A stretch of DNA of 64,000 nt from Trissonchulus latispiculum. Its lineage: Eukaryota > Nematoda > Enoplea > Enoplida > Ironidae. The position numbers and the translations under genes were made by a program. Below the pieces are notes generated by a model. That model was not told the origin of the DNA and ran no database searches. It worked only from the letters and a program-made list of their open reading frames with translations. This document shows, piece after piece, positions 38,401-43,677 of this stretch (its first letter is position 1; every line of letters starts with the position of its first letter). The DNA lies in the NCBI GenBank assembly GCA_030248195.1, contig JASAND010010908.1, positions 1 through 64,000 of the forward strand. The letters are read 5' to 3'.

Positions 38401-41400
38401 CAGCGCTGAGGCGTATTGTCATTTCTCAGCACCACCTGAACCGTAAACCAGAAGATTACTTCCACAAATCCTTTTGAGATATCGCTGGGTCGGCCAACGA
38501 TTTGAGCAGAGTCGGATCTAGTCTCTGAGTCATCGTGTCGATAGGAAAGCCGACTTGAGTATATGTCGTAGGAAGTGAAACTCGATCCCTCTTTAAGAGC
38601 AAGCGATCCAGTGTAACTGTGCTTTAGATGGATTTCTCCGTGCTGAGTGGCTCTCATTATTGTGAAAATAAAATCTTTCTGATTTTTGGTTTCCAACCAC
38701 AAATATTGTTTATTAATGTCTAGTCGGTCACCCTCGTGCAACAGCAGGGTTCGATTGACCAGCTGAACAAAGTGATCTCCTGGGATATAGGTGATTGTGA
38801 AATTGTTGCCTTCACTGGTGACTGTTGGAGTAATTACGTCAAATTCGAATGCATCATTGACAATGGTGTAGTGTCTCTGATGGATTTTGTAGTAGATAGT
38901 GTCAGAGTTAATGTCAAATTGGGTAAAATTGAAATTTTTCCCCAGTCTTCGGTGCCGGTTTCCTTGGATGACTCTGTAAAGATAGCCACGACGAGGTGCA
39001 CGACTGATTCGATATGTAATATCTTCTGGGCTAACCGTCTTAGGATAGAAATAGCTCAGCAAATAGTCTCGATTTAGCACCTTTTCTTGAGTATCATTTA
39101 GTTGAAATCTATTTTTCTGAAAAATTTTGATGCTGACCGGAGTGAATGTGATCAGAAAATCCTGCTGGATGGATTCGGCCGGTATTCCATCAACCAGGGA
39201 AACTTCGAATTTAAAAGAATCTGAAGCTTGTTGATCCCGAGTTGCTTTTGAGTGTCGGTACCTGATTAGGCTTCGATCCAGTTCTGACTGCTGGAAAGTA
39301 TCAGTGAGGTACCATCCTCGACCTGTGCTCAGTCTTTCCACGAATCCATACTTCGGCATACTGAGTATTCTGTATTGGACGGCCAGCTTCTGATCTTCGG
39401 CATTAGTGGTAAAGCTGAGATTATTTCCCGTAATATACTCAGAACTACCATGAATAACCTGAATTCCAGTGTTGATCCGTTCGAGTAAAGTCACTACGAA
39501 GGATCTAATTTGCATACGAACAGGGTTGCTCCAGGATTCGCCATCGAACGCATGCAGTCTGATCAGTTGATCTTCGTTCTGAGGCTGAACCAGGTATATG
39601 TAACCATTTATAAGATCTTGATAAGTAAACTCGTGCAATGGTTCGCCTGGCAGCCGCGAATTTTGCAAAAATGCCGCTGTCCCGGTCGACCGGGAGTAGC
39701 TGACTTTTATGGTGACATAGTCTGGATTAGTGTCAGAATCAAGAACTCTAAACCGGTTTAAGTCCAACGGTCGAGAGGAGCCTTGAGCTAGCCGGATGAC
39801 TCCGTCTCCAGTCAGCTCAAGAGACGGCGGATCATTCACTGGTCTGACTCGGATGGGGAGGCGATAGGTCAACGGTTTCTGGAGACTCCGTGGAAAGGCA
39901 GAACGGGTAACATTTCGAAAACGAACCACAACTTCCACGGAATCTGACTGAGTCTCTGAGGAATCGTGAGTGTAGCTCAGTTTACCCTGTATTACGTCAT
40001 CATAAGTGAAACTAGAAACCGTGGTATCGCTACCATTTCCCCTACTCAAGCTTAACGTTCCATGCTCCGGTGGATCGGTTACATTGAACCATATCATCTG
40101 ATTTGTGATGGCATAGTTGTGATGCTTCGGCAGTACGTACAGGTTCATCCATTCAATTTGTGTTCGATTACCTTCCAGCAGATCAAGAGGATTTATGATC
40201 ATCGGAGTGATGCTGAAGTCATCCTCATTGATTTCGTTCACCGAGTTTACTTCATCCGCCAGAGGACTATTTTTGGATCGCTGGTCGGCATAGCAACCGT
40301 AGGGACAAAAGCATTCGTAGCTGATTCCGTCCTGTAGCTCGACACAAACCTCGCCCTCCAGGCAGGGGTGTTTTTGACAGGGATACTCAAATTTACAGCC
40401 AGCACTCACAGCTGTCAGATGGACAGTTTCTGTCAGGTGCAAGGAATGGTGGTTTAGAACGATGTTTGCTAGACAGCCTGTAAACTTTTGCGAGTTCAGA
40501 GGAAGTAGGCTGTAGAGATCTCGGAATTCACTTGGAGCAAGGTTTCCAAAGTAAATAGAGTTTCCAGATCGAACGAAGTGTAGTTCGGGCTCAATTGGTA
40601 GATGCTCTGAGTTGTCATCTATTCTGATCTGTGCAAGTCTTGAGAAAAGCTTTACACCCAATCGATGCCAATTTCCGTCGCCAATGGACAAACTGGACTT
40701 TAGATCCCATTTCTTATTGTCTGAAGCGCTGAGCAGGATTTGTAGTTTACCATATCGAATGTTGATTAAAATCTCTAACGAACCTTGTTCAGTGTGTTCA
40801 GGTTCTGAAAAACAGACAGAAATTTACTGCAGACAATCCAGGAAAATATTATATTTATTAATTTTACCAATTTTTCATTAAGTGTACTATTTTTAATAAG
40901 TTTAATATATACTAACAATAATGCTCGGCATAAAATTTCTATGAATGGTTTTATTTTCTCATTTTAATTCTAAATCGCATAAATTCCATCTACTGAACCT
41001 TATTAACTCTATTGTCTTACTTTTATTTTATTTTATTGCCTTTTATTAGTACTATTGCTTTATTGACTCTTATGTCTTACTTTTAACATAAGCCAGGAAT
41101 GAATTTTCCACGGTTGTCTTCAGATCTAAGCTTAAATCAAAGCCTGAGTTCAGGGAACGATCAATCTGAAACTGCATCATGGAAGCAGGCTGAGAAAAAC
41201 TGAAAGGAGTTTGAACTGATTTAGGATCAAAAATCGGATTACACCCAGGTTGAACATTTTGAGCACGCAAAAATGCCAATGAAAGGGCTTGAAAAGAGGC
41301 ATGGCGAAGGCAACCACGATAGCCTCTGACCAAATCTTCTGGAAGGGGATGCCAGGAAAACTGGACCAAAAGATCTTTCTTAGGGAGATGACCCAAATGC

Positions 41401-42023
41401 AGCCCCTTGGAGGGTCGGAAGGACTTCAAGTTCGGAGGAAGATTAAACTTGTAACTACTGTTGTCGACAGTAACTTGAATGGCGGCATGATGCCTGTACA
41501 GGTCTACAGTATGCCACTGGCGATCGTTTATTACATTCTTGGAAAGTGTGAAACTGAGCGGTTGAGTGTCAGCTGGCTTGAAGGTCACCTACAATAGAAC
41601 TTAAAATAAAATATTATGTGATATCAGAGTATAATGCTAGGAAACAACACTCGTGTAAAATATTAGTTAGAACAGACCGATCTTGAAGACATGGATTAAC
41701 AGTAATATTTGAATACAAAATATTTTCGAAAAACAAATACTGTCATAGATTTATTTAAAGAGTTGCTACTATGTCCGTCAATTATAGCTCGAAGCGCATT
41801 AAAATTAAAGCAACAACAAGGGCAAGTCAATTTGAAATCTCATATGAAACCTGGGAGATTTGATCCAGCGCTGGAGGGGGATGGCTGCAAATTTTTTTGC
41901 AGCTCTATAAAAATTTCGAATTATTTATTCGAAATTTGCAGCCATCCCCTGAAGGCTCCAGCAACCGAACAACAGTAGCCACAACAACAACAACAAGAAC
42001 AACAACAACAACAACAACAACAC

Positions 42024-42058
<35 letters not shown>

Positions 42059-43617
42059 CCAACACCAGCAACTACAACTGCCACAACAGCAACAACACCC
42101 ATCCAGGAGCCCCCCTCGCTCGCCAGGGGTTACCAGGCGAGTGGTAAGAAAAAGCCCAAAGTATGTTAGTTTGATTTATTTTTATTAAAGACAAGGCTTG
42201 GGGGGTGAAAAGGTCCCCCCGGGTCTCTGTCTTACTAAAATTTGTTTAGATATTGAAATAGTCATGTAAAGCTGTACGCACACACAAGGCTGATCAGATT
42301 GGGAGAATGTACCATCTGCATCAATCGGCCGCAAACATGAGACTTTGGATCCTAAGGATCCGTCGACAAAATTTCAATGTTTTGTTTTTCAAACGGGCCA
42401 GCTGGCACCGGACTTTAGCAATCCCCCCTTCCCGCCTATGTCAATTAATTGTAAGAGTTAAGGGGCGGCCGCCTTCGGGTGGAGCTGCCGAGGTGCGTTC
42501 ATCACATAGACGGTGATGGACAAATCTCCAGCCTTGGTAAACGCCTCGGGTAATTGTGAAGACAATTATTCGGTGTCAGCCAATTACCCTTCCCCAATAG
42601 TCAAAATTTAAAATTATCGTGGCTGACACTACTCCTAACAGGTGCACATCCAACTGGAGCGGGGCGTACGAAAAAAAAATCTCATATAATTACCTTTAAT
42701 CTGCCTTCATTTAAGAATATAGCCAAATACTGATGTGCTGAGTATCCAAACAACAGAAGGCCATCCAAGTTGGCGGTCTTGAATGTCAATTGAAGTTTAG
42801 TGGAATGAGTTAATTCTAGGGAGCCATTTTCTGCCAGTCTTCTGGGAGAAATGAAAACGCTACTGTTTCCGTAGAAGCTTCCTGCAAATAAAAGAATGCT
42901 AGAATCATAATTATTAATGAAATATCACCAACTGACGTGAACTCAGAAAGATTGAAATAAATTAGTCTAACTGTGGGGAATCAAACTGAGCACACTCTGC
43001 CTTCGAATGAACTGCGGTTCGATCCCTACCATGGATATGTTTGCATTGGATGCCGATAAAGCGAGTTGCCATAAATCCAATTTGTCGTGCGGGCTGACTT
43101 GGTAAAACCAAGCCTTCTGCCAACAGTCCTACAATTCAGCACAGCCCCAAGGGCAAAACTCCTTGGGTTATTCCCAGTTAGTGTTTCAGAAAGGCCGGAT
43201 AGCTGGCGTCCGGCCCGGCTGAGTATCCGGCAGTTCGGAACTTGGCCGTCCGGCCGTTAAGCAGCCGGCCAGCCGATGGCCGACGGTCAGCACAAATATT
43301 TGTATTGAACACTACAATTTGAGCAGAGCAGCAAACGTTTGCAAAACAAATCCCTGGCCAATGTGAACTTTATCAACACATAACAAGGAAAAACTGTTTC
43401 CCCTTGCCTTTCAATGCATAATACTTTTGCTTTTAATAAGTTTGCAAATTTTCCAGCTCAGATTGCCTTTAAAAATGCACCTGGCTAGCCGCCGGCCAGC
43501 CTGGATTTTCAAGACGGTTCAACAATATCGTTCTAATACACTATTCCCAGCCTTTCCAGATTCAATCTCCACTTTTCAACCGCATTAAAATGATGGAGCA
43601 TACAAAAAGTTATTAGT

Positions 43618-43677
<60 letters not shown>

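Noticed and set aside
38004..38477. A 157-codon plus-strand frame and several others inside 37161-40804
   Set aside because: They lie opposite the large CSPG4-like exon, whose conserved CSPG repeats are on the minus strand.
41897..42169. Thr-rich frame resembling a mucin
   Set aside because: It is the ACA/CAG triplet tract of the poly(A) retroposon read in one frame.
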